DNA of 52,106 nucleotides from Methylobacterium sp. E-066 (GTDB lineage: Bacteria; Pseudomonadota; Alphaproteobacteria; Rhizobiales; Beijerinckiaceae): NCBI RefSeq assembly GCF_022829635.1, contig NZ_JAKSYO010000044.1, positions 1-52,106 of the forward strand. Direction: 5' to 3'. Positions 1 through 9,060 of this stretch are shown in pieces (position 1 is the stretch's first letter; each line of letters begins with the position of its first letter). The translations under genes and the position numbers were made by a program. The notes beneath the pieces were generated by a model. It saw only the letters and a program-made list of their open reading frames with translations, did not search any database and had not been told where the DNA came from.

Positions 1-141
1 CTGGGATTGCCCCTGTTTGGTGGACACCGAGAACGCTTTCGCGTGAGGTGTTTGTCAAATGCCGAAGAGTCGTCCCCCTTACCCCACCGAGTTCCGCCGA
101 CAGATGGTCGAGTTGGCCCGCGCCGGGCGTGATCCAAACGA
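1..141. repeat. Terminal direct repeat, left copy (circular overlap)
   Basis: Bases 1-141 are identical to bases 51966-52106. An exact repeat at both contig ends is what a de Bruijn assembly of a circular molecule leaves; 141 is also a commonly used k-mer size, which is inference. The repeat covers the left end of the IS element and the first codons of its orfA. Closing the ends at this overlap restores an interrupted MFS gene, which supports circularity independently of assembly habits. Confidence 0.93.
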
Positions 142-394
142 TCTGGCTCGCGAGTTCGAGCCCTCCGCGCAGGCCATCCGCAACTGGGTTGCCGAGGCCG
201 ATCGCAGCGAAGGCCGACGTGAGGCGAAGCCGCCGCCTGCCGATCCGGGCCTGACGGCCGCCGAGCGCGACGAACTCGTCCGGCTTCGGCGCGAGAACCG
301 GCAGCTGAAGCTGGAGCGCGATATCCTCTCTCGCGCGACGGCCTGGTTCGCTCGGGAGACCGGGGTTCTCCCCTCGGGGTCTTCCGGTTCATGA
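59..394 (+). CDS. IS3-family transposase OrfA (HTH subunit)
   Basis: This is a 111-residue protein with an N-terminal helix-turn-helix of the IS3 OrfA type (roughly residues 8-50, including the segment around QAIRNWVAEAD) and a C-terminal leucine-zipper-like stretch around residues 70-95 (LVRLRRENRQLKLERDIL). It binds the element ends and, in IS3 elements, is also made as an OrfAB fusion by -1 frameshifting. Its stop overlaps the orfB ATG as ATGA. The orfB frame stays open upstream of that ATG and encodes the usual VFRFMSANQ junction, so a frameshifted fusion is likely. The slippery site itself was not identified. Confidence 0.92.
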   Translation: MPKSRPPYPTEFRRQMVELARAGRDPNDLAREFEPSAQAIRNWVAEADRSEGRREAKPPPADPGLTAAERDELVRLRRENRQLKLERDILSRATAWFARETGVLPSGSSGS

Positions 395-1272
395 GCGCCA
401 ACCAGGCCGATTTCCCCATCGCCGCCATGGCGCGCACGCTCGGCGTATCGAAGGCCGGGTACTATGCCTGGGTCGACCGGCAGCCATCGGCGCGACGGTT
501 GGCAGACACGGCCTTGCTGAAGCGGATCCGCACCGTCCATCTCGGCTCGCATGAGACCTATGGTGCACCGCGCGTCCACGCCGATCTACGCGACCAGGGT
601 GAACGGCATTCTCGCAAACGCATCGCCCGGCTGATGCGCGAAGCCGGTCTCGTCGGAACCAGCCATCGGCGCGGCGGGCCTGTCACGACGCGGCGAGATC
701 GAGAGGCGCGACCGGCCCCCGACCTCGTCGACCGCAACTTCGCGGCCACCGCCCCGAACCGGCTCTGGGTAGCCGACATCACCTACGTGCCCACGGCCGC
801 CGGCTTCCTCTATCTCGCGGTGGTGCTCGACGCCTTCAGCCGCCGGATCGTCGGGTGGGCCATGGCGACTCACCTACGCTCGGAACTTGTCATGGACGCT
901 CTGGAGATGGCCGTCACCCAGCGCAGGCCCCGCGATGTCATCCACCACTCCGATCAGGGCTCGCAATACACGTCGCTGGCCTTCGGCAATCGATGCCGAG
1001 AGGCTGGCGTACGCCCCTCGATGGGCTCGGTCGGCGATGCCTACGACAACGCCATGGCCGAAAGCTTCTTCTCGACCCTCGAATGTGAGTTGCTCGGCCG
1101 CCGCTGCTTCCGCTCGCAGGCCGAGGCTCGGATGGCTTGCTTCAGCTATATCGAGGGCTTCTACAATCCGCTGCGCCGGCACTCGGCGCTCGGCTACCGC
1201 TCGCCCGTCGTCTACGAGAATGAAACCCGCTCCGACCCGTTGCCCGAGACCCTGCTCAGCCAAGCCCCCTGA
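391..1272 (+). CDS. IS3-family transposase OrfB (DDE integrase)
   Basis: This 293-residue protein has an N-terminal HTH_21-like region (AGYYAW motif, near residue 25) followed by an rve integrase core. The DDE residues are visible: Asp in VADITYV, Asp in HHSDQGSQYTS and Glu in NAMAESFFSTLE. The C-terminal YNPLRRHSALGY signature is typical of IS3-family OrfB. It catalyses strand cleavage and joining during transposition. It lies in the -1 frame relative to orfA and is probably translated mainly as the fusion. The length is normal for the family and no disruption is visible. Confidence 0.93.
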   Translation: MSANQADFPIAAMARTLGVSKAGYYAWVDRQPSARRLADTALLKRIRTVHLGSHETYGAPRVHADLRDQGERHSRKRIARLMREAGLVGTSHRRGGPVTTRRDREARPAPDLVDRNFAATAPNRLWVADITYVPTAAGFLYLAVVLDAFSRRIVGWAMATHLRSELVMDALEMAVTQRRPRDVIHHSDQGSQYTSLAFGNRCREAGVRPSMGSVGDAYDNAMAESFFSTLECELLGRRCFRSQAEARMACFSYIEGFYNPLRRHSALGYRSPVVYENETRSDPLPETLLSQAP

Positions 1273-1299
1273 ACCGTCCACAAAAACGGGGTAATCCCA

Positions 1300-2301
1300 G
1301 TCATGGGTCCGCAGGGCAAACAGGGACAAGCTCGTCACCATGGCCACGCCCGCGCCGAGGCCAGCGCATCCGAGCCAAAACAGCGACAAGCCCGGCGATA
1401 GCAGCATGCCAATGGATCCTATCAGCAGCAGCAGGCCGCAGCCGAAGCCGAGTAGTGACTGATCCTTGAACCGATGGATAAGCGACGCAGTGCCGAGATT
1501 AGTGCTGATCGCGATGACTTGGTAGACGAGCAGGTAGAACCCAGCCGTTGCCAGAGTCAGACCGGAGCTGACGGCATAAGACGCAAACCAGTCCACAAGC
1601 GCGTAAAAGACGAAGGAATGGAACGCGAAGAACAGCGACACCTGCCAGCCGATGGGATGCCGCCAAGTCGAGACGCTTGGCTTGGCCTGGGCACCGGGTC
1701 CGGCGAGATGATGCTGGGGGCCGCGCCACTGGGGCACCCACAGAATGAGTGTCGCCAGCGAGAGCAGAGCCCAGGCGCCGAGCGACCAGCGCCAGTCAGA
1801 CCCCGGCAGTCGAGAGATCGGAACCGCAAGACCGGCCGATAAGCCCGCGGTGCCCGCCATGGCCGCCGCGTAGAGGCCGATCAGCCCGGACGCGCGAGTG
1901 GGAAAGTCGCGCTTTACAAGGCCGGGCAGGAGCACGTTGCCGAACGCAATGCCGGCGCTCAGCAGAGTCGTGCCGATCCAGATTGCACCGGGCAGAGGGG
2001 ACGAACGAAGAAGCATCCCAACCAGGATGGCAAGTATGGCCGAGCCTAAGATGCGCTCCAGGCCGTAGCGCCGTCCGATGGCGGGCGCCACGAGCGAGAG
2101 TACTGCAAAGATTAGGAGCGGCAACGCGTTGAGAAGGCCAGCGCCCGTGTCGCTCAGACCGAGACCGCTCTGAATGTCAGGGAGCACCGGCCCCAGGCTG
2201 GTGATCGGCGCGCGGAGATTGGCCCCGATGAGAATGATCCCGAGGACGAGACCAGAGGTCGAGCGCGTTGTCGCTATGGCGACATGAGAAGAGGAGGACA
2301 A
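1300..2301 (-). pseudogene. MFS transporter, CynX/NimT type, N-terminal part (IS-disrupted)
   Basis: This stretch encodes 334 residues of a 12-TM major facilitator of the cyanate/nitroimidazole (CynX/NimT) family, beginning near GLVLGIILIGANLRAP. The start is a TTG at 2301, as no in-frame ATG is available. The frame runs into the IS at 1300 and continues out of frame within it as spurious sequence. The missing C-terminus is at 51763-51966 on the same strand of the circle. Removing the IS and one GTC copy joins ...ALRTHD to HHQAAALSGM... in frame, giving a normal-length protein of about 400 residues. The transporter is therefore inactivated by the insertion; its substrate is unknown. Confidence 0.92.
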
Positions 2302-3055
2302 CGTACAACCTAACGCTGCACGACAACCAGATTTTCTGGCGATCGAGGGTGTGCGTTGGTTGACGTTAACGCTTACGCGAGCGGCTCCAGCGGCTCGTCT
2401 ACGGCCCGCCTAAGCTCGGCAGAGGCTCATGTCAACGCCATGACTGCATGGTGCACAGCAGCCCTGTTTGCAGCCGCATGGCCCGCGCAAAACCGTTCTA
2501 TTTCGCGCGGTCTAGATGTTGTGTCGATCGCCTCCAAAGGCTTCTTTCGACCGATTTCGTTGAAAAACTCGAATGCGGTGCTTCGAGCATCGCCAAGGGC
2601 GGTGCGTCGGAGAACGTTGATCTCCCGCTGAGGATGCGATCTCACGACCAAAGGTATTTATTGCCAATCCACTGGTAGAAATTTCTCGCGCCTGCGCGGT
2701 TCGCGGTGCTGCTTCGGCATGACCCCGAGTTTTTCAACAAAATCGACCCAAGCCGGACGGTGAGTGAGAACATCGTGCTGTACCCGCAAGCGGACCTTGT
2801 TGAGAATGCCATTCTCCAACCTGCGTAGCGTGACCATTGCAGCCTGTTCGCCGCCGCGCTATCCTGACGATGTCGGAAAAGGCAGACTTGGTTTGGTAAG
2901 CCCAAGTCCTTTCGGTGACGAAAGCTCTGGTCTTTGGCTCCGTGCCTCAGATCCCCACGACGAACGAAGGACGCCCTGGCGCGTCCGGCTGTTCGTCCGT
3001 GCGGGTCTCAGGTTCGGGAAACGCTCCGGTCGAACATCGACATCGGAGCCCAACC
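2302..3055. other. Intergenic region with long inverted repeat, probable IS scar
   Basis: No convincing gene is seen here; the short open frames overlap on opposite strands. A near-perfect 20-bp inverted repeat lies at 2552-2571 and 2726-2745 (core GTTGAAAAACTCG / CGAGTTTTTCAAC at 2559-2571 and 2726-2738). Sequences of this kind are often the ends of transposons, so this may be the remnant of a second, degenerate element. A minus-strand open frame at 2427-2651 might be a decayed transposase tail, but I could not confirm that. The right part should hold the promoter of the monooxygenase gene. Confidence 0.5.
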
Positions 3056-4573
3056 ATGCCCGCATCAACGACGCTTTACGATACGATCATCGCTGGCGCA
3101 GGTCCCGTCGGCCTGTTCCTCGCCTGCGAGTTGTCGCTAGCCGGCTGCTCTGTCCTGGTCCTCGAACAGGCGCCCGATCCGTCCTCACCCTTGAAGCGTG
3201 TTCCGTTCGGGCTGCGTGGCCTGTCGGTCCCGACTATCGAGAGCCTCGACCGACGCGGTCTGTTGGGCGAGATCGAGGCCTGCGCGGCCAGCCGCGCCAC
3301 GCCGGGGACAGCGCATTGGATGAAGCAGACGCGCCGTCCGGGCGGCCATTTTGCCGGCATCCAGTTTTTCCACGACCGGATCGACACCGCGCGCTGGCCA
3401 CATCGCCTTCCCGGCCCGGTCAGCAACCTGGCTGCGGATATGGCGAGCATCGAAGGCGTGCTGGCCGCGCGCGTGGAGGCGTCGGGCGTAGAGATCCTAC
3501 GAGGCAGGGGTGTCGAGGGCTTCGCTCAGACGGATGAAGGTGTTGTCATCCAGGCAGATGGTCAGGCGTTCCGAGGCCGCTGGCTCATTGGCTGCGACGG
3601 CTCCCGCAGCGTGGTGCGCAAGGTGGCAGGCATCGGCTTTGAGGGCACCGAGCCTGAATTTACAGGGTACTCCATCCAAGCCGCTTTAGCCGGCGCGGAC
3701 GCGCTCCCGCCCGGCCGCCACTACACCGCGGAGGGCATGTACCTGTTCACGCCGCCCGGCACGATCGCGATGGCAGACTTCGACGGGGGTGCTTTCCATC
3801 GCTCCGCGCCGATCACGCGCGAACACGTTGAGGCGGTCCTACGCAGGATCTCGGGCGTCGATGTCACCGTGACCAAGCTTGAACTCGCCACCACCTGGAC
3901 CGACCGCGCCTTTCAGGCGAGCGCGTATCGCACCGGCCACGTGCTGCTAGCCGGCGACGCCGCGCACATCCATTCGCCGCTGGGTGGGCAGGGCCTCAAC
4001 CTCGGGCTCGGCGATGCGATGAACCTGGGATGGAAACTGGCGGCCACGATCCGCGGTGATGCGCCGGCGGGCCTCCTCGACAGCTATGAGCGCGAACGGC
4101 ATCCGGTCGGTGCACGCGTCCTCGACTGGTCGCGAGCGCAGGTCGCGCTGATGCGGCCGAGCCGAAGCTCGCGCGCGCTCGAAGCCATCATCCGCGACCT
4201 GATCGAGACGCCAGACGGCGCAACCTACTTCGCCGAGCGCGTGTGGGGCGTCTCGCTCCGCTACGATCTCGGCGGCAGCCATCCGCTGGCGGGGTGTAGC
4301 GTTCCCGATTTCGTGCTGAGCGACGGGCGGAGAGCCGGCAGCCTCTTGCGCGAAGGCAGGGGATTGCTCTTGGACTTCGTTTCCGGTTCGCCGCTTCGAG
4401 CGCTAGCGGGCCGACGAGCCGGAAGGATCGAATATGTCGCGGGGGACGTGCAGGACCGGCTGGGCTTGCAAGCCGTGCTGGTGCGGCCCGACGGGATCGT
4501 CGCCTGGGCAGGTGACACCGCGCCCGACGCGGCGGCCGTCGGCCAAGCTATGACGCGATGGTTCGGCGCATGA
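3056..4573 (+). CDS. FAD-dependent aromatic-ring monooxygenase
   Basis: This 505-residue flavoprotein belongs to the PheA/TfdB/PgaE-like FAD_binding_3 family of NAD(P)H-dependent hydroxylases. The N-terminal dinucleotide fold GAGPVG is near residue 14. The DG motif appears as GCDGSRSVVRK near residue 180. The second FAD motif GDAAHIHSPLGGQGLN, near residue 300, is followed by LGDAMNLGWKLA. A thioredoxin-like C-terminal domain ends the protein (DGIVAWAGDTAPDA). ATG 3056 is chosen because the N-terminal Rossmann strand follows at once and CGGAGC lies just upstream; the frame is open further upstream without homology. The substrate (phenolic or polyketide-like) cannot be told from sequence. It stands alone as cargo. 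Confidence 0.88.
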   Translation: MPASTTLYDTIIAGAGPVGLFLACELSLAGCSVLVLEQAPDPSSPLKRVPFGLRGLSVPTIESLDRRGLLGEIEACAASRATPGTAHWMKQTRRPGGHFAGIQFFHDRIDTARWPHRLPGPVSNLAADMASIEGVLAARVEASGVEILRGRGVEGFAQTDEGVVIQADGQAFRGRWLIGCDGSRSVVRKVAGIGFEGTEPEFTGYSIQAALAGADALPPGRHYTAEGMYLFTPPGTIAMADFDGGAFHRSAPITREHVEAVLRRISGVDVTVTKLELATTWTDRAFQASAYRTGHVLLAGDAAHIHSPLGGQGLNLGLGDAMNLGWKLAATIRGDAPAGLLDSYERERHPVGARVLDWSRAQVALMRPSRSSRALEAIIRDLIETPDGATYFAERVWGVSLRYDLGGSHPLAGCSVPDFVLSDGRRAGSLLREGRGLLLDFVSGSPLRALAGRRAGRIEYVAGDVQDRLGLQAVLVRPDGIVAWAGDTAPDAAAVGQAMTRWFGA

Positions 4574-4771
4574 TTGAGGCTGTGAACCTGCTTGAGCAAT
4601 GTCGGCCTTGAGGCCGTCTCCGCTCCGAAGCCAGCGGACCGCAAACCACCAATAGCGGCCTCCGGCCTGACCGGGCAAAAGGGTTTCTTTTTGCGCAGTA
4701 TACCCGATGTTCTGGTGAAATTTCGATTTTGCTAAATACTATTATTTATCAAACAACAAAGGAGATAATCG

Positions 4772-4936
4772 ATGGATTACCAAAAAATAGACAGTTTCAT
4801 ATCGACGGAAACATGGCACAGCAGGCACCCGACAGATATTGCTCGGTTCTTCAAGATATTACATGGCATGGTCAAGGAACCCAACTTCAACGCCGACCAG
4901 ATGCGGGAACACATGGCGCAGCAGGTATGCTTCTAA
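4772..4936 (+). CDS. Small hypothetical protein, 54 aa
   Basis: A short frame begins MDYQKIDSF and contains HPTDIARFFKILH and NADQMREHMA. A good ribosome binding site, AAAGGAG, lies about 8 bases before the ATG, in a notably AT-rich leader (4690-4770). The sequence is of soluble helical type with no recognised domain. It ends shortly after a patch that overlaps the antisense ORF at 4859-5218, so one of the two may have been truncated or extended by a rearrangement here. Function unknown. Confidence 0.6.
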   Translation: MDYQKIDSFISTETWHSRHPTDIARFFKILHGMVKEPNFNADQMREHMAQQVCF

Positions 4937-5218
4937 GATCTCGCTCTTCTCAGCCGCGGCCCGCACGAAGGCGAGGCAAGCCCGTCGCTTCCCTGGATCG
5001 GTGATGGCCGCAAATAGTCCGAATAGTTCGAGCGCCTCGCGTGGATCTGTCGGAGCTTGTTTGCCGGACGAAGCGGATGAAAGGGGCTCGTTGCGGAACG
5101 CCTCAGCGGACAAGTTCAGCGTAGCGGCGATCCGAGCAAGCTGCTCGCGTGAGCGGTCACGTCGCTGAGGCTCCGCGGCGGTGTCGAGGATCGGTTCTGA
5201 TCGGGCAAGCGAGTACAT
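4859..5218 (-). CDS. Hypothetical helical protein, 119 aa, possibly with a scrambled C-terminus
   Basis: The protein starts MYSLARSEP and contains the stretch LARIAATLNLSAEAF and, later, GKRRACLAFVRAAAEK. It looks like a small helical regulator-like protein but has no domain I can name. The last 25 or so residues overlap the oppositely read small gene at 4772-4936. They probably do not belong to the ancestral protein, suggesting a deletion joined two genes tail to tail. Coding confidence is moderate, based on plausible composition and an ATG start. Confidence 0.5.
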   Translation of the reverse strand: MYSLARSEPILDTAAEPQRRDRSREQLARIAATLNLSAEAFRNEPLSSASSGKQAPTDPREALELFGLFAAITDPGKRRACLAFVRAAAEKSEILEAYLLRHVFPHLVGVEVGFLDHAM

Positions 5219-5391
5219 GCGAGGGCAATCCTACAGCCCGGATCGGGACGCCAGATGATGGCGAAGCGGTGAGCACACCTACAGGATGCATCTTACAGAT
5301 CGCGTATGGAAGACCTGTCGCGCCACAGTCGCCTGCAAGTTGCGCCGTGCTACCGCCTCGCTGAACCGCCGAGAGGCACGCTGGTCCTCCA

Positions 5392-8300
5392 TCAGGCCGC
5401 CGCCTGCTCGCGGTGAGCTTTGGCGAATGCGCGCGCCTCGGCGGCCGGCAGCGGCTTGCTAAACAGGTAGCCCTGCACCTGCGTGCAGCCCTCCCGGCGT
5501 ACAAGTTCAAGCTGCTCGACTGTCTCGACCCCCTCGGCCACGATACCCATGCCCAGCCGCTCGCCGATGCCCACCACCGCCCGCACGATCGCCGCCGCAT
5601 CCGGATCGGCAATGTCGCGGATGAACGCCCGGTCGATCTTCAGCTTGTCGAAGGGGAAGCGGCGCAGATAGCTCAACGACGAATACCCGGTCCCGAAGTC
5701 GTCGAGCGCGATCCGCACGCCGAGTGCGCGCAGCCGGTGCAGCACCGCCACGGCCTGCTCCCAGTTCTGCACCAGCAGACTCTCCGTCACCTCAAGTTTG
5801 AGGCGTTCCGCAGGCAACCCGCTGCTGGCTAACGCGGCGATAACCGCCTCTTCCAGGCCGCCGCGGAACTGCACCGCCGAGACGTTGACGCCGATGCGCA
5901 GGGGCTCGGGCCAGTTCAGCGCCTCGCGGCACGCCTCCTTCAGCGCCCAGGTGCCGAGCGGCACGATCAGGCCGGTCTCCTCGGCCACCGGGATGAACTC
6001 GCCCGGCGAGATGAACCCGCGCTCGGGATGCCGCCAGCGCATCAACGCCTCGAAGCTGACGACGGAGCCGTTCGTCACATCGATGATCGGCTGGTAAACG
6101 AGGAAGAAGTCACCGCGCCGGATCGCCTCCTTCATGTCCAGCGCGAGTAGGCTGCGCGTAGCGGTGCGGGCATGGGCCTCGGCCTCGAACATCCGGTAGG
6201 TGTTCCGGCCCGCCGCCTTGGCTTCGTATAGCGCCGCGTCGGCGCGCTGGAAGATCTCCTCGGCGGTCGCGCCGTCGTCGGGCATGAGCGCGACGCCGAC
6301 GCTCACGCCGATGTCGATCGCCACGTCGTCGAGCAGGATCGGCTCGTCCACCGCGGCGATGATGCGCTCGCAGATCCGGCAGGTCTCCTCCGCGCCATCG
6401 ATGTCGCCCAGGATCACTGCGAACTCGTCGCCGCCGAGCCGTGCGACGGTGTCCTGTTCGCGCACGGCCGCACGAATGCGCTCGGCCACGAGGCACAGCA
6501 TTCGGTCGCCCTTGGGATGACCATAGGTGTCGTTGACGGCCTTGAAGCGGTCGAGATCGAGCGCGAGCAAGGCGTGGCGATGCGGGGCGAAGACAGCCCG
6601 GCGTACGGCGCGGTCGAGATGCTGGCGGAAGAGGGTGCGGTTGGGCAGGCCGGTCAGTGCGTCGTGCAGCGCCATGTGCTCGATGCTTAGCTCGGCCGTC
6701 TTGCGCTGCGAGATGTCGATCATCGTGCCGACCAGCCGCAGCCCCCACCCATCCGTCGCCCGAGCGGTCACACGGGCTCGGTTCAGGACCCAGATGTAGC
6801 TTCCGTCCGTGCGCCTCTGCCGGTACTCGCACTCGAACGCGGGGGTCAGGCCCTTCAGGTGCGCGCGCATGCGCGCGCGGACGTGCTCGCGGTCCTCGGG
6901 ATGGACCGTGTCCATCCAGTAATCGTCGGCGTGCAGCCTCGCGTCGCCGTTGTAGCCCAAACCGTCGAGCCAGCGCTGCGAGAACCACGTCTCCTTTCCC
7001 GCGATGTCCCAGTCGAACAGGCCGCCTTGGCCGCTGTCGAGGGCCAGCGCCAGCCGCTCCTCGCTGGCGCTCAGCCGGGCCGCGCTCGCGCGCAGGGTCT
7101 CCTCGACCTCGCGCCGCGCGGTCACGTCGAGGTGCAGGCCGACGAAGCGGACGGCCTCGCCGCTGTGCTCGTCACGCACGACGCTGCCGAGGGTTTGCAC
7201 CCAGCGATAGCCTTTCGTCGCTTCGGGATCGTGCGTGCGGAACTCCGCGCTAAAGGTCCCCCCCGCGGTCCTGGCGCGCTCGATGCCCTCCCAGACTGCG
7301 GGGAGGTCCTGCGGGAACACCCGCGCTTCCCAGGCGGCGACCGAGATGACGAGCCGCATGTCGGGGGCGTCGTCCGGCACTGGCAGCCCATGCATGCGGG
7401 CGTTGAGGGGCGACAAGCGAACGCGGTCGCCGCGCACATCCCAATCCCACACACCCGCGCCCGCCGCCGCCTGGGCGAGACGCAGCAGTTCCGAAGTCTC
7501 GTTCAGCTTCCGGCGCGCGGCGTGCATGCGCCGTATAACCGGGACGGTGAGGACGGCAGCGCCCAGGATCAGGGCGAGTGTCAGGGTGCCGAGCCCCCAG
7601 AGCGAGCGCTCCAGCGGCGCGCGGAAGGCCGCCTCCGTCATGGCGATGCTGACCATCCAGCCAGTGTCATGAAGGCGCCGGTAGGCCACGCGGAGCGGCA
7701 GCCCTCTGGGGTTTGTACCGAGCCAGAAGCCCTGATTGCCCCTGAGCTGCTCGAAGCCGGTCACGACTTGGCCAACCTGCAGATCGCTGGTGGCGGAATG
7801 GCCGATCACCCGGCCCTGCCGGTCCACCACCGCGCCCATCAGGCCCCCCCCGACCCCGCCGCGCCGCAGCAGATCATCGAATGCGACGGGATGCAGGACG
7901 GCGCTGAGGGTGAAGCGGCGCGCACCGTCGCGCACCACGGGCATATCGAGGGTGACGATCAGGCTCTTGCCCGCTCCGCGCTCGACAAGATCCGACACGT
8001 GCGAGGCGTGCGCCACCTCCGCAGGCAGGCCCGCCACGTCCGCGTGTCCTGCGGACGAGACCCCCGACGTGTCGAGGAGGATCTGCCCGGAGGGGCCGCG
8101 CAGCGTGACGCCGATACCCTCGTCCTCCAGAAGTTCGCGAGCCTGCTGCGCGAGGCGGTCGAAGTCGTTGTGGTCGAGGGCGGGCGAGGTCGCGAGCGCG
8201 CGCAGGATCGTGACGTGGCCGTCGAGGAAGCGCGCGACATCGTCGGCCGTGGCGTCGGCCAAGGTGGCCATTTGCGCCGTCGATCGCGCCTGCTCGGCGG

Positions 8301-8496
8301 CGGTCCATTTGTGCCCGACGATCGCGCACAGGATGATGAAGGGCACGATCAGGCAGGCAGCGAACACGGTGAGGGCCGGGATTGTCGCCCGCACCATCGC
8401 GAGACGGGCGCGCCAGCCATCCCACCGAGCGATGCTCCGTTTCAGGGGGCCTGAGCGGCGGCGCAAGCGCAGCTCCATAGGGCGGTTCAAGCTCAT
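5392..8496 (-). CDS. Membrane GGDEF-EAL protein with Cache-type sensor and two PAS domains
   Basis: This 1034-residue protein makes or degrades cyclic di-GMP. In order: a TM helix near residues 38-60; a periplasmic dCache/CHASE-like sensor to about 305; a second TM helix near 307-328; PAS domains at about 340-465 and 475-600; GGDEF; and EAL. The cyclase site GGDEF is intact and is preceded by an RxxD inhibitory site (REQD). The EAL domain keeps EAL, the Asn of GVNVS, DDFGTGYSS, KIDRAF, AEGVET and VQGYLFSKPL, so both activities are possible. Without tests it cannot be said which dominates. It is transcribed alone; its upstream region (8497-9060) is AT-rich and gene-free. Confidence 0.93.
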   Translation of the reverse strand: MSLNRPMELRLRRRSGPLKRSIARWDGWRARLAMVRATIPALTVFAACLIVPFIILCAIVGHKWTAAEQARSTAQMATLADATADDVARFLDGHVTILRALATSPALDHNDFDRLAQQARELLEDEGIGVTLRGPSGQILLDTSGVSSAGHADVAGLPAEVAHASHVSDLVERGAGKSLIVTLDMPVVRDGARRFTLSAVLHPVAFDDLLRRGGVGGGLMGAVVDRQGRVIGHSATSDLQVGQVVTGFEQLRGNQGFWLGTNPRGLPLRVAYRRLHDTGWMVSIAMTEAAFRAPLERSLWGLGTLTLALILGAAVLTVPVIRRMHAARRKLNETSELLRLAQAAAGAGVWDWDVRGDRVRLSPLNARMHGLPVPDDAPDMRLVISVAAWEARVFPQDLPAVWEGIERARTAGGTFSAEFRTHDPEATKGYRWVQTLGSVVRDEHSGEAVRFVGLHLDVTARREVEETLRASAARLSASEERLALALDSGQGGLFDWDIAGKETWFSQRWLDGLGYNGDARLHADDYWMDTVHPEDREHVRARMRAHLKGLTPAFECEYRQRRTDGSYIWVLNRARVTARATDGWGLRLVGTMIDISQRKTAELSIEHMALHDALTGLPNRTLFRQHLDRAVRRAVFAPHRHALLALDLDRFKAVNDTYGHPKGDRMLCLVAERIRAAVREQDTVARLGGDEFAVILGDIDGAEETCRICERIIAAVDEPILLDDVAIDIGVSVGVALMPDDGATAEEIFQRADAALYEAKAAGRNTYRMFEAEAHARTATRSLLALDMKEAIRRGDFFLVYQPIIDVTNGSVVSFEALMRWRHPERGFISPGEFIPVAEETGLIVPLGTWALKEACREALNWPEPLRIGVNVSAVQFRGGLEEAVIAALASSGLPAERLKLEVTESLLVQNWEQAVAVLHRLRALGVRIALDDFGTGYSSLSYLRRFPFDKLKIDRAFIRDIADPDAAAIVRAVVGIGERLGMGIVAEGVETVEQLELVRREGCTQVQGYLFSKPLPAAEARAFAKAHREQAAA

Positions 8497-9060
8497 GGCC
8501 GCACATGCTCTCCGAAGGTGTCAGCTGTGAACGGCTCGGCGCACTGAACGACGATGGTGTCTTAGGGGCCTCACGACGGCAGCATAGGGGGCCAATCCGC
8601 ACGCGCACCCTGACGAACGGGATCGCGGCTGGGTCCAGAGCGACGACTGTCCCGTAAAGGGAGATATTAAGGCTTCGTCATGAGCAGGCGAACTCCCATA
8701 CATTTACGGCCACCGCCCGTCCCGCGATGACAAGTTCGGAATTCATACTTCGCCTGCGGAGGCGGTAATCCTCATCTATACTCTCTGTTTCCATAATAAT
8801 CCATCGAAATTCCAAAGATTCCAATTTATACCTGGCAATCTATCCCAGACGCAGATGTATAAAATCGATCCCATGCTTCCTGTTCCATGACACGCGTCAT
8901 TGCGTCACGTTATGTGAAATCTAAATTCATTCTCCCATAATATTTCGTAAAGGGATGATGTAAACGAATGAAAATTCGCAAGATTGATAGCTAAGATAGA
9001 TGCATACAACATTCACAATTATGGCGGCCTCGCGCGCTTCTCCGACTTCCGGATTATCGA
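8497..9060. promoter_or_regulatory. Long AT-rich upstream region of the GGDEF-EAL gene
   Basis: About 560 bases lack any supportable gene. The stretch 8700-9030 is clearly more AT-rich than its surroundings and probably holds the promoter of the minus-strand GGDEF-EAL gene. A GCGTCA direct repeat is visible at about 8896-8908 (GCGTCATTGCGTCA). I could not assign a sigma factor or operator. Confidence 0.4.

Larger units (their letters stand above)
2..1299 (+). mobile_element. IS3-family insertion sequence, complete, 1298 bp
   Basis: The element begins TGGGATTGCCCC and ends in the imperfect inverted complement GGGGTAATCCCA; about 20 of the 24 terminal bases match between the two ends. It carries the two overlapping frames typical of the IS3 family, orfA (HTH) and orfB (DDE integrase). 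A 3-bp target duplication, GTC, lies at 1300-1302 and at 51964-51966 (the last of which equals base 1). The element sits inside an MFS transporter gene read on the minus strand. Both open frames are intact and the target duplication is perfect, so the insertion is probably recent and the element may still be active. Confidence 0.93.

Noticed and set aside
79..579. Antisense ORFs over the transposase genes.
   Set aside because: Shadows of GC-rich coding DNA without homology or start signals.
874..1299. The minus-strand MFS frame continuing into the IS as a longer transporter.
   Set aside because: This part is antisense to the transposase and has no transporter features; the real C-terminus is at 51763-51966.
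6859..8454. A 531-codon plus-strand ORF opposite the GGDEF-EAL gene.
   Set aside because: Its composition is that of an antisense shadow, and the opposite strand encodes a complete recognisable protein.
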